NCBI GenBank assembly: GCA_025677815.1 | Contig: JAIXMP010000018.1 | Span: 868,001-932,000, forward strand | Direction: 5' to 3' | Length of the DNA stretch: 64,000 bases | Source: Phascolomyces articulosus | Lineage: Eukaryota; Mucoromycota; Mucoromycetes; Mucorales; Lichtheimiaceae | Shown: piece after piece, positions 40,173 through 50,276 of the stretch | Layout: each line of letters opens with the position of its first letter | Position numbering within the stretch: position 1 is the stretch's first letter | Position numbers and translations under genes: made by a program | Notes under the pieces: generated by a model | Told to the model about the DNA's origin: nothing | What the model saw: the letters and a program-made list of their open reading frames with translations, nothing else | Databases searched by the model: none

Positions 40173-41154
40173 TGTTAAGTTGTTTGTTATTTGTTTATAA
40201 GAGAAGTAGTAATAGTAGTTGTGTAGCGATGTTATTATTGTTAATTAATGTTGATATCCGTGTAATCATCGAATGGCCCAAAAAGCAATCTTTTGTTTGA
40301 TTTTTTTGATGAGAGGGGTGAATAAATGAATCAAAGTTCGATTTGATCCAAACCGTTCAAATTGCACTCCCTTTTATATGAATTTTCAGAAAGAAAAATT
40401 CCTATGCGGAAATGACCGGAAGCTTTGCATGTGCGTTCCTCGGTCGGAATCAAGAGATCAAAATGGGTAAGTGGAGGGGGTTGTAAAATAAGAAAAAGTG
40501 TGGAGGAGGATGTTCTCGATCCAAAAATGGCGCTGAGACTTTTCACTCCGCGAAACGACTATGACAACTGATACATATATTTCATATTGATTTAGTATGA
40601 TATGACACAATACGTTGGATTTAGAGCACCGGGGTTATCGTCGCTCACGTAAAAAAAAAACTTTTTTATTATGAAATTGTTTTAGATGATGATGATGACG
40701 ATAGTACTGAAGGAATAAATAAATCATTGAAAAGGAATGGGGGTTCAATTGGTATTTTAGAAAAGTTGGTTGTGAAAAAATATAAAGATCATATAATTAT
40801 TATGGGAAATATAAAAATATCTCTAATGGGTTATAAGTTGCATGGGCCAAAAACCCGTTCCGTGGAAGAGAAAAGAATTTCGTTTCCTTAAGGCAACCAG
40901 GCTAATTTCGCAGCGAACTGGGCCTTGTTTTCCGTAGCAACCGCGGAGCCGAAAATAGAAAGGAAGGTGTGGCCGCGGGACATCCAAGCGGAACATTCTG
41001 ATTGGGGAAATAGAAGAGCTGCTCTGTTCATCCAATGATTTTCTGCGATGGGCTTATTTTCGACCAATAAGTTTCATATTTTTAAATATGTTGAAAACGC
41101 AAAGCGTGGTTTACTTTTCTGCTGGTACATAAAAAAATCCGTACTTAACAATAC

Positions 41155-41615
41155 TGCGCATCCAAAAATTTTGCGCATCCTAAAATGAACTTGGATTCAG
41201 AAAATCCATCATATTGATAAAAATAAAATAGGAAGATTATTGATATACCCGAGTACATAACGTGTGGATTATGCACTGTATATTGATATTACCGGCGTGG
41301 GTTTAGGGAATCCACCTTGACAATGGTAAATAGGGCTGTGTTCCTTTTTTGATATTTGGGAAGAATATCGGGTGGCGCAGCATCTTTGACATATTTTTCA
41401 GTTTATATTTGATGGCATGCAGTATCTAAATATAAACTTATTGACGCACTTTCATTATATGTTAGGCTTCTTACACAAAGGATCAAAAGGATAGCACACC
41501 AAAAGAACGAACACTTAGTTTTTTTACTGTGAAAATAGTGACCACAGATAAACCATTTCTGAAAATTTTATTGGATGAGCCACACTTTACGGACTTTTTG
41601 GATGCCCGAAATTAG
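41155..41615. mobile_element. Degenerate DNA-transposon-like remnant
   Basis: The left side has TGCGCATCC twice in tandem, separated by AAAAATTT (about 41156-41181). The right side has TTTTTGGATGCCC (about 41597-41609), the reverse complement of GGGCATCCAAAAA. Paired GCATCC repeats at inverted ends resemble Tc1/pogo-type termini. The interior has no transposase ORF. Boundaries are approximate. Confidence 0.3.
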
Positions 41616-41753
41616 AATAACGATGAACATAATATATAAAATACCTATTGTTGGACTTATTTATGGTGTTATGAAAAGATAAAAGATAGAAAGAATGTGA
41701 CGGGAAAATATGAAAAATGGATAACAATCCATATGCTGTAATAGAATAATAAT

Positions 41754-41797
41754 TATAAATTATAAATTATAAATTATAAATTATAAATTATAAATTA
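41754..41797. repeat. Heptamer tandem repeat (ATAAATT)n
   Basis: About six uninterrupted copies of the 7-bp unit ATAAATT. Not a simple dinucleotide expansion. Confidence 0.85.
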
Positions 41798-42453
41798 TGA
41801 TATTCCTGCTGCAGCTTAAATCGGGGGGTTTCAGGCAAAATACACCATGATAAACCTGTTATTATGGTTTTCTCTCATTAGTGATAAATAAAATACTTCT
41901 TTAACCCTTTTTAGGTGTTCTACACAATAAAAAAGCCTTTATGATTTGCTTTTGTTGTCTGTCGTGCAACTTTTTTGCTTATATGATTTCCCGTATGTCT
42001 CGGCATTGGTTATTATAAGACTAGTAATAATTTAAGAGTGCGTAACTTTCAATCACTACTTCATCTCACAACATTAAACGACTTCTACAACCATTATCTA
42101 CAAATGTTTTCTCAATAGTGATAATTTAAAACATATAAATTAATAAAAATCTAGATGCAAAAAGCAACCTCTGCAAAACCATTACTTTTTAACCCACAAA
42201 AAAATATATATGCAAATTATTTTCTATGTAGTTACATAACAATCATCAATTCAACACTAGCAAAAGAAAGAACTGTGTTTCTCTTCATAATATGCATTTA
42301 ACAACTCTCTGGTTCAAAATAAATTATTCGGATTTTACTAACAATCTATCATTATCTTGTACATAACTCTCTCGATAAGCAGTATATAATGAAACACCAC
42401 CACCAGGTCTAGTAAAGATGGAGCCCACCACCAAAACCGCTCTCGAGTAATGA

Positions 42454-42744
42454 TTAAAACGCGCATCCTACCCAACATATAACTAAGTCAACCAAAAAGA
42501 AACTGGATGCACTAATAAATCCTGTTTGGTCAATTGACATAGCTGTCAATTTGTCACAATACAATGTCCATAAATCCAGAAAGGTTTCAATATCCAATAA
42601 TCCACGTCCACTTGCATGGAATAACAAGACATAATAACAAATAGCATTATTCACACCCAAGACAAGGTGTACTGTTTCTACAGAACTCTTTTGATCTGCT
42701 ATACGACGTTTTTGTTGTGCTTGATAATTGATACATGATTCCAT
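42454..42744 (-). CDS. Doubtful hypothetical ORF (96 aa)
   Basis: Open frame with ordered composition: ESCINYQAQQKRRIADQKSS, VETVHLVLGVNNAICYYVLL, FLDLWTLYCDKLTAM and a hydrophobic end. It looks like the C-terminal exon of a membrane-associated protein. An upstream minus-strand segment (about 42837-42917, MRLFTVYYMLRIMLIMG, with a GTATGG donor) may be an earlier exon but is out of phase with the likely TTAAG acceptor. Either a real gene I cannot resolve or a decaying one. Confidence 0.3.
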   Translation of the reverse strand: MESCINYQAQQKRRIADQKSSVETVHLVLGVNNAICYYVLLFHASGRGLLDIETFLDLWTLYCDKLTAMSIDQTGFISASSFFLVDLVICWVGCAF

Positions 42745-43743
42745 AGGTTCCTTAATACAAGTAGATGTAGATAAAAAGAATAAATGGTATAAAAAAGCCC
42801 TTTCTGTTTAAAATTATACCATACCAGAGGTACATAATTGTTCTTGAAGTCCCATAATTAGCATAATACGTAACATGTAATAAACAGTGAATAATCGCAT
42901 GTATCATTATTTCAATTCTGCATACATTATTCACTATCCAACTGGACCATATTTATTGGCGCTTAAATTATTATTAATTTATTTCTTCACTCATTAAAAA
43001 ACAAGTGAGCAAATGAACCTTGTTGGTGTTTCCAAGTACTATTGTTTATGTTGCACATTTAATTATTAATAACTATTCGCGTTTGGGTCAGTTAATATCG
43101 ACGACTCATGAGTAGTTATATAACCATATAAATAAGTATATATCAAATGAAATATCCGATATCGCCTCATTTTCCAGAACTTTCTTCACCCAAGTACACC
43201 CTCTCTCCTGCTATTAAGCGGTTTATCACTTAACACCGGTCCTGGTGTTGAAATATACTCACGTGACGTCGGAGAGAAAAAAGTTTAATGTATGTTTTTC
43301 ATGCAACTTCATTTACTACTTTTTTTTCTTGTAATTTCATAAAGAATCTGTTACTCAAAATTATGTGGTACGATAAAACACCATTATTCATTACCAACAA
43401 TGACACAGGCAAAAAAAAAACAGAAAAAAAAGTTTTGACTCCTCTAGATATTTTAAAAAATGCATGATCACGAAAGGTGAATAAAATTATGTCGGATGAT
43501 AATCAGAATGCTGGTGATATTATTATTATTATAGTTTATATTCTTTATTAAGAATAGCAATGGGGCTGGGACAGACTACCAGCCAGGTTGGGTTCCTTCA
43601 ATGTTTACCAGATATTTTTCTTTTTATACATTATATATATTAATAGATAAATAATTTACTAATAATACTTTTTAGAGGGAACCCTTGACCCATCCATGAA
43701 GCGGGAACAGGTGAGAAAAAGAATGTTAGGGGGGAAACGCCTA

Positions 43744-43789
43744 CTGGAACTAGTACATAGGGCTGGTGTTTCCATAATACTAGTTCCAG
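43744..43789. repeat. 12-bp perfect inverted repeat
   Basis: CTGGAACTAGTA at 43744-43755 and TACTAGTTCCAG at 43778-43789, with a 22-nt spacer. It could form a hairpin or be the end of a small element; no poly-T follows, so it is unlikely to be a terminator. Confidence 0.6.
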
Positions 43790-43959
43790 CAAATTCCTCT
43801 GTAGCATTGTATTAGGTATATATAAATTAAAATACTAAAATATAAAAGTAACGCAGAATATGATATTTTTAGCTCAGCAATGCAACAACATTGATTTTAT
43901 ACACAATACCAGGCGTACTGAATGACACAACGTGAACACCATCATTTCATTTTAGCTGA

Positions 43960-44334
43960 TTATGCCATTATTTCACCAATTTTTTTGTATGAAAGTGAGC
44001 CTCCTATAATATAAATTAGCAACATTTCGACCATAAAGCAGGTAAAAAAAATATATAATTTAACACGGTTTACTCCAAAGTTCTTTGCGTGAATAATAAT
44101 AAATAAAAATGTAATGATAAAATGAAGTATCGCGTTCTTGCCAATATATTTGAAATCGTGCCCAAAGAGAAACAAAATCAACAACAGTTTTTGCGTACAT
44201 CCACTGAGTACACTTTTAATATCTTCAGCACCTTTACATGACAAGCGTTTAATTCGTTGTTGCATCAAGTTCGAGATATCAAGATAATTGAATCGTAAAG
44301 TAGGGAGGGATTTTGGATATGTACTAGTGTTCAT
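43960..44334 (-). CDS. Doubtful hypothetical ORF (124 aa)
   Basis: ATG at 44334. The first 65 residues have ordered composition (LRFNYLDISNLMQQRIKRLS, CKGAEDIKSVLSGCTQKLLL, LFGHDFKYIGKN); the rest turns Ile/Phe-rich like chance AT-rich sequence. It could be a first exon running into an intron, or a pseudogene fragment. No family recognised and no linkage to 42454-42744 shown. Confidence 0.25.
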   Translation of the reverse strand: MNTSTYPKSLPTLRFNYLDISNLMQQRIKRLSCKGAEDIKSVLSGCTQKLLLILFLFGHDFKYIGKNAILHFIITFLFIIIHAKNFGVNRVKLYIFFTCFMVEMLLIYIIGGSLSYKKIGEIMA

Positions 44335-45061
44335 TTGTTCAAACTATTAAGACAACATAATACAGTGTTTAGTTAAAATGTATAATGTATTTGAACCATT
44401 ATCCAACGATTAAGTTAAATCTTATTAAGTTCATCAGTGGACAACAAAAGAATATTGTTTATAGCATCCCAATTATTCCCAAAATCAGCTTTTTTCGTAA
44501 CCATTGTTATAAATCATCAGGCACACGTAAATAAGAAATATCTATACTTCAAAGAGTATTATACTTATTGCGAAGCATAAAATGCATGGTGTATTATTCT
44601 TTTTAGAAAATACCTTTTTGACTTGTAGGATCGTAAGTGTCATGCTTCCAACTAAATGTAAATCTTATCTGACCAAGAGCACCATGTTACTTTGCAACGT
44701 GTATTTTAGCATGACAACCAACTTCGATAGATTTCTCAACAATACGTTTTTTTTTTGTTTTGTTTTTTTTTTTTTTTGCTTGTGGGCTAGATTTGTTCAA
44801 GAGTGAACGATTACAGTAAAAGTCGCATGCTCAGTCTAATTATCTTGGACTTAATTTAGATGATGATGACGACCGAGAGGATGCTTTTGAAAAATATTCG
44901 CGTTGACGATGCCGAGATGCTTTAGTATAATACCATTTTTCTGTATTAAAAGAAGTTCAGGGAGGTGAGTCAGGTGGAACTGCGCGATAAATTTAGGGGC
45001 TTTCTCAACTAACTGGACACCTTATTGGTGATAAGATGTGACCTGATGACTAATATTGAAA

Positions 45062-45080
45062 CGTGAATCGTTCTGATTGG
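45062..45080 (-). promoter_or_regulatory. ERSE-like element upstream of HAC1
   Basis: Read on the minus strand this is CCAAT, nine bases, TCACG. The mammalian ER stress response element is CCAAT-N9-CCACG, so spacing is exact and one base differs. It lies about 140 bp before the HAC1 start codon. ERSE use in fungi is not established; CCAAT alone could bind the HAP/NF-Y complex. Confidence 0.35.
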
Positions 45081-45148
45081 ATGTGAAAATATTCAAATAT
45101 TCTCTCCCCAGCGAGCTTCGCAGGTTTTTTTTTTCTTTATTCGACGAT

Positions 45149-45169
45149 TTCTCTCCATTAGGTGGTGGT
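45149..45169 (+). promoter_or_regulatory. HAC1: HAC1 5'-leader segment complementary to the HAC1 intron
   Basis: These 21 bases (starting TTCTCTCCATTAGG, ending GGTGGT) are the exact reverse complement of 45936-45956 inside the unconventional intron. They end 51 bases before the start codon, so they are probably in the 5' leader. In budding yeast HAC1, leader-intron pairing of similar length stalls translation of unspliced mRNA; the same role is inferred here. That the leader extends this far is assumed, not shown. Confidence 0.75.
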
Positions 45170-45219
45170 AACCTTAAAAACAAAAAGAAATCCCAAAAGC
45201 GTTTATTGTTTTAAAAAAC

Positions 45220-46249
45220 ATGATCTCAAACCAACAACACCAACAACAATCTTTGACACCCAATGTCAATGTTGAAGCACTCTTGTCGTCTTTCTCGGGT
45301 GACTTTGCAGTGAATCCTCTGGTAACGGTCACTTGCCCTAGTGGTATCAGCAGCAATAGCAATATTTGCAGCAACAGCAACAACAACAACAACAACAGCA
45401 ACAGCAACAATAAAAGTCCTAAGCGAGTTGTACAGATCAAAAAATCTCGACTTTCCTTGGACGATAAAGACCAAAAGACTAAAGAAAGGTTTGTATATTA
45501 ATTCTCACTATATTTATCCTCAATTTACTGAAAGGAATCTTTGAAACTCATTATCCGTTTTTTCTTCATTTTATAGAATCCTGCGGAACAGAGCAGCGGC
45601 TCAAGAGTCAAGGGATAAGAAGCGTCGCTATGTCGCTGATTTAGAAACAAATAATAAACGACTACAAGAAGAAAATGAACGAGTGTCGAAACGTGCCAAG
45701 ACTTTGGAAATTCAAAATGAAATTTTGAGTGCTCAACTCCTTGTCCTGAGCCAACGTCTTGCAAAATTGACTGATTCATCTTCCCTCATGGTTGATGGCT
45801 TTTGCGATTCAGCACGGATCGCGAAGAGGATACTATTATGCGTAACCCGTGGTTTTCCAGTCTATTGATCTCGTTTTATCTATCATGTTGAATATGTTCA
45901 TCCTTTGAAACATCGTCGTCTCACCCACCACCACCACCACCACCTAATGGAGAGAACGAGAACGATTCTTCATTTCTTACGATAAAACGATTTTTTTATT
46001 CAAGTATCGATATCGAGCATGGAACAACTTTTTTTATTACACAGTAATGTACCTTTCCCTGCAGCGGAGGCTGTCAAACTTGAAGGACTTGAAGCACCTC
46101 AACTTTTGCCTTCACCAATGTTATCATCCGTGTCTTCCAACGATGATGTCCAGTTAGATGATTTATTTTTTGACTGGGAAGGTTTGCAACATGTCCCAGA
46201 ACAACAATGTTTACAATATATTTCAAGTCCACAAAACCAACAACAATAA
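45220..46249 (+). CDS. HAC1: HAC1/XBP1-type bZIP transcription factor of the unfolded protein response, with IRE1-type intron
   Basis: bZIP activator of ER-stress genes. Spliceosomal exons 45220-45488 and 45577 onward are joined at KTKE-RILRNRAAAQESRDKK (basic region NxxAAxxSR, about residues 90-115), followed by a leucine-zipper-like helix (YVADLETNNKRLQEENERV, AQLLVLSQRLAKL). Unspliced mRNA ends at 45868 (186 aa; an 18-residue tail ARIAKRILLC to GFPVY). Removing 45813-46061, bounded by two 7-nt-loop hairpins, joins codon 169 in frame to a new C-terminus (AAEAVKLEGLEAPQLLPSPM, acidic DDVQLDDLFFDWEGL) and stop at 46247-46249: 693 nt, 230 aa. The acidic/aromatic tail looks like an activation domain. 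The N-terminus has Asn/Ser runs. This matches HAC1/HacA/XBP1 logic; IRE1 cleavage itself is inferred. Confidence 0.85.
45801..45825 (+). promoter_or_regulatory. HAC1: HAC1 5' IRE1-type cleavage hairpin
   Basis: TTTGCGATT (45801-45809) pairs with GATCGCGAA (45817-45825), nine pairs with two G-U wobbles, around the 7-nt loop CAGCACG. Cleavage after the loop G at 45812 gives CAG^CAC. The IRE1 loop consensus, from memory, is CNG^CNGN; this loop fits except for C at position 6. Cutting here is the choice that preserves frame with the 3' site. Confidence 0.7.
45813..46061 (+). other. HAC1: Unconventional (IRE1-type) HAC1 intron, 249 nt
   Basis: The interval has no GT-AG borders (it begins CACGG and ends CCCTG) but lies between two 7-nt-loop hairpins. 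Its removal is frame-exact. Its length is close to the 252 nt I recall for budding-yeast HAC1 and far from the roughly 20-26 nt of filamentous ascomycetes and animals. It contains a (CCA)n run and the leader-complementary segment 45936-45956. Confidence 0.75.
45936..45956 (+). promoter_or_regulatory. HAC1: Intron segment complementary to HAC1 5' leader
   Basis: Starts ACCACCACC and ends GGAGAGAA; it pairs without mismatch over 21 bases with 45149-45169. Splicing at 45812/46061 would remove it, relieving any translational block. Confidence 0.75.
46054..46070 (+). promoter_or_regulatory. HAC1: HAC1 3' IRE1-type cleavage hairpin
   Basis: TTTCC (46054-46058) pairs with GGAGG (46066-46070), including two G-U pairs, around the loop CTGCAGC (46059-46065). 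This loop is the same as I recall for the 3' site of animal XBP1, cut as CUG^CAGC, here after 46061. Confidence 0.75.
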
Positions 46250-47678
46250 TCATCTTTAATCTTTTTTCTTCTTTTTTCTTTTATGATATCGTTTTAACCC
46301 ATATTCTATGTCCATTCTATCTTTTCTCATATATGCATTTGTTTCTTTTTCCCCTTATTATACTCTTTACTTTTTATTTCTTTTTGGCTTTAATAAACGC
46401 AGTTCTCTTTTTACATCATTAAAAAATATGGGTTGTTCAATGGGTATTGGTTGTAATGATGGGGCAAAGTGATAAATATGGTACAAGAACAAATATGTCG
46501 CATGTGCTTGCTGCGACTTCCTCAAAACCACATGAGCCATTTTTCTAGATTTAACCATGAATTGCGTTTTAGATGAATTGTATTAGATCCCAAAAATAGA
46601 TGTTTTGTCTCTGGTAATGACAGTGATTGTAGCTACGTGTTGATTGTATTATCAAACACGTACATTTTTTCTACTGGCTAAGCCCTTTATTTGCATAATT
46701 CAGGCACATAAAACACGAATTCGGGTCAAATAAAAACCTGCTCGGTTAATGATATACAAAATGGCCCAGACGAATTATATTATATATTTGGATTATATAC
46801 CATTGAATTTTTGTATAATGCTAAAAGTATAATAGGTGAATACACGAACTTTTCTTTTGAGGAGAGGGAGGGAGAAAAAGCAGAAGAGAAAATAACAATA
46901 GCTTATGAGAGGAAGTTTTTTTAATAAGAAAAAGCAATAATAATAGAGATACATATAATTTTTGATTATCATGATATAAGAGCGGATATATAGGTTTAGG
47001 AAGAGTATCATGTTTAAAGTCTTTTTTTGTTATGGTTGGTATACAGTATTGGATTGCTATTAAAATGATGAGAGAGATGATAGAAATATAACAATGACAC
47101 AATTTTGGAGAATTCTATATAAACAAGAATAGTATCATTAATATATCACTGCAATATAACCATATATATATATATATATATATATAATATAATTGAAGGG
47201 ATTCTCTCTCTATGTTTTGATTACTGGGATAATGTTTATAGAAATATATTTGCGCCATTGCAAATATAAAGTTAACCTAGAGAACTACTGGAATAATTGG
47301 ATCACCATTATTCAGGAGATTTCGAATATTCACTATGAAATATATAAAACAACCACCATCCATAGAATCTCTTTAGTGTTCATAGAGTGTACACTTCTCT
47401 ATTTTCTGTGACATATATTTATATACATACTATCTCTAAAGTCAATTTTTCGTCCTGAAGATGTAACAAAGATGTGCCGTTTTCTTTTTTCCATGGTTGC
47501 AAAGTCTGTGTAATGTTGTTTTCGAATATGAGCGTAGTGATTGTAACTTTTTCTAAGAGTTACATGATGGCAACCTTTATACGGGCAATAAAAGAGTTCT
47601 GCTACAGCTGGAATTGAAAAGTAGTGTCTGTAAACCTGTTTCTTAAAATTATCCGTTCTTGTTCTTTTCCATTGATTG
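46250..47678. other. HAC1 3' region and intergenic DNA
   Basis: 1.4 kb of AT-rich DNA. HAC1 3' UTR-like pyrimidine-rich sequence with AATAAA near 46392 comes first, then a (TA)n tract at about 47162-47187. The word AAAACACGAATTCG near 46711 also occurs in the MITE-like element at 22 kb. No gene seen. Confidence 0.45.
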
Positions 47679-49704
47679 TCACTTTTTTTTAATAGAAACT
47701 TGATTAATTTCTATACCTGTCGAATTCTGGGTCTTATTTCTCTTCGGGTTGGGTGTCAATGAACTTTTGTTGATGCTAATAGGTAGCTGGAGTTGTTTTT
47801 CTGGATATGGGTGCTTTGTTTTTACAGCGATAAAATTATCATCATCTTCAAATGGATCCTTCCTCATTTTTTCAGCCATTAAAACAAATTCCTTCTTTTT
47901 TGTTCTTTCGAGCAATATTTTTTCCATCATTAAATCCCTTTTTCGTAATTCAAGCGTATCACTTTCTTCCAATGTGTTGCGTGATGCCTCTATTATTAAC
48001 CATAAAAAATATAGATGGATGGAAAAACGTGTTAGAGAGAGTATGGGTTGTCATCACCAACGTGAGAATAAATGTCAAAAAAGAAAAAGAATATGTATAC
48101 TGACTCGTAAATGATATTTCATTCCCTGAACGAGAAGAAAAATAGCCAAAACCTCCTCTTCGCATACTTGTTTTAATCTTGGGATCATGAGTACTTCTAA
48201 TATGGGCAACAATACTAGATCGGTGATATCGATCCAAAACATCACAACCTCTGTATGGACAAAAGAATAACGCTATATATATAAATGGCAGAGACATATA
48301 AATCCATGTCAACTTAGATTGAGTATATATGAATGACGCAAAGCAAAAAGTAGGATCTGATAGACACGAAAAAAGTATCACTTCTCTTCCTTTCCACCTC
48401 TTAGAATTTTTATTTTACCTTGATTTTTGATCTTTATACTCTCAGTATTATCGTTGCCATCATCATATTCGTACTCTTCGTATAAATCCTCTGAAGAAGG
48501 CTCTACAATTATATACATCAATGACACGATTTTGAGTGAATTTCATAATAATCAATATATTATGTCATAGTGTAATCAACATATATATTAGTAAAAGAGA
48601 GGGAAGGCATACCTTTCATCACCATAGGGCGAACTTGTCTTCCAGATCGAGTGATATAAATATCTTTCGACATTGCGGTTGTTGTTGAAGAGGAAGTTGT
48701 ACTCATGTTTTCATCAAGTTCTTCATCATCATCTTCCATCAGTTGCATTGGATTGTCATAGGTAGGGTGCATGGTACGACGCTTTGTGTCTCGTTCCGAA
48801 CCATCAGTATCTGGATTGCATTTTTTTATTTGTTTCAAAGTGATTTGCAATCAATCAATCAATCAATATATATGTATATTCATGCACAAATAAAAAGAAT
48901 TGAACGAACAAATAGAAGTATACCTTGACTATTATGACTATTACTGTTTTCATTGTTATGATTGTGATCATTTGAATATTTACGTTTCAAAGGTGCAAAA
49001 CCTGTTTTTAATAATAAAATAGATTCAAAAATATAAATATTCATCATTCGATTATTATTTTTTTCGTGGGTAATCAATCAAAACAAGATAGTTTACCAAC
49101 AGTCATGGCACTTCCTAATCTTTTAGCAATATATCGACGTTTTCTCGTTGATGTATTGTTTGTTACTAAAGCAGAATTGTTTTTCATAGGATAAGTTGGG
49201 GTGATAGGCCCAATATCAGAATCTTCTTTCGTCAAGTCTATAATGGGACATATACTGTTTTTTTTGACAGTTCGATAGGTTATTGTTGTTCCTTCTACTA
49301 CGGTTGTGGTCTCATTATGATTATAGCGTTTCTTTTGAATTTGATTTCCATTAGACAAATCATTGACATGGATTTTCTTTTGAACAGTTAACATGGTTGA
49401 ACCTAACAATGTTTTTAAAAAAAGTTACACTTGGAAAAGAATAAAAAAAAGTGTGGCCGGAACCAACTGTTTCCGTTTCATATTATCCATATTATCATAT
49501 ACCACACCATTTTTTTTTTTACAAAACCGCATAATTTGTGGTACCTATTCTAGTAGTGGTATCCGCAGCAAGTGATAAAAGAGGGTGATCATCGTGTAAA
49601 CGAGTTTCTACTGATGGATGATGATCATTAGTATCACTATGAGAGAGTGAACCATCTTCATCCAAAATGGTTTTTTTAAATCGTTCCCAAATAGAAGAAA
49701 ACAT
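47679..49704 (-). CDS. C2H2-type zinc-finger protein with SUMO-interacting motif, uncharacterised
   Basis: Seven inferred exons: 49704-49545, 49402-49097, 49001-48924, 48810-48613, 48502-48419, 48272-48105 and 47989-47679 (1305 nt, 434 aa); exon ends may shift by a base or two. It begins MFSSIWERFKKTILDED. Two readable features: CPIIDLTKEDSD (about residue 110), a textbook SUMO-interacting motif with flanking acids; and CPYRGCDVLDRYHRSSIVAH ending IRSTH, a C-x4-C...H-x4-H zinc finger (about residues 280-305). ITRSGRQVRP is a basic motif between them. The C-terminal part is Lys/Glu-rich helix (KRDLMMEKILLERTKKKEF). Likely nuclear; no family name recognised. All six introns are phase 1. Confidence 0.65.
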
Positions 49705-50276
49705 TTTTTTTGTATGATGAAAAGGAAAAAAAAAAAGAAACACCACAGGAATGGCGCAGGGTGTTGAGAACCGCGTATACCTGTTATGGTAGTTGTTACT
49801 ATACTTATTTTAAATTCATTGTCATCTTCTACTGTTGTGTTTACAAACTCAAGCCATTTTAGTTATTTGTATATATAAACAATCGATATATCCCCTCGAA
49901 TTATATATATGCAGATACAGATTATATTTCTGTTTTTTTCTGGGTTATCATAGCTATTCAATACTAATGTGTTCATTTTATAATGTTTTATTATTATTTT
50001 CAAAATGATAAAGAATAGTAATAATAATAATATGGATACAATCATCGAACCAAGAAGAAAAGGGTATGATCATACATAAACGAAATTGGAGGAAACAAAA
50101 AAGACAGATATATTATCATCAAAGAGATCAAAAATAAAAAGGAGAAAAGGGACACATTTTTCTTTTGGTATTGATATATGTATATATATACAGGTACCCA
50201 CCTACAGGAAGAAAGACGGGGAGGGATGGAAGGTAAAACAAGTTTTTATATGTATATTTGTGCATACATCATCGGC
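49705..50276. other. Intergenic region
   Basis: 572 bp between two minus-strand genes: the promoter of the zinc-finger gene and the 3' end of PHO85-B. AT-rich, no gene seen. Confidence 0.5.

Larger units (their letters stand above)
40173..42453. other. Intergenic region with GC island, repeat and transposon-like remnant
   Basis: 2.3 kb. It holds a local GC-richer island (about 40840-41040), a degenerate inverted-repeat remnant (about 41155-41615) and a heptamer tandem repeat (about 41754-41797). No intact gene seen; the 40823-41035 minus-strand open frame reads through the GC island. Confidence 0.5.
42745..45148. other. Intergenic region upstream of HAC1
   Basis: 2.4 kb. It contains a doubtful minus-strand ORF (43960-44334), a 12-bp inverted repeat (43744-43789), a CACGTGACGTC motif near 43260, and the HAC1 promoter with an ERSE-like box (45062-45080). 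Confidence 0.45.

Noticed and set aside
40823..41035. 70-aa ORF across the GC island as a gene
   Set aside because: Open frame likely follows from higher GC (fewer stops); no domain seen.
45848..45850. CCG^TGG near 45849 as the HAC1 5' cleavage site
   Set aside because: It weakly fits a CNG motif but lacks a good stem and joining it to the 3' site gives an immediate frame loss.
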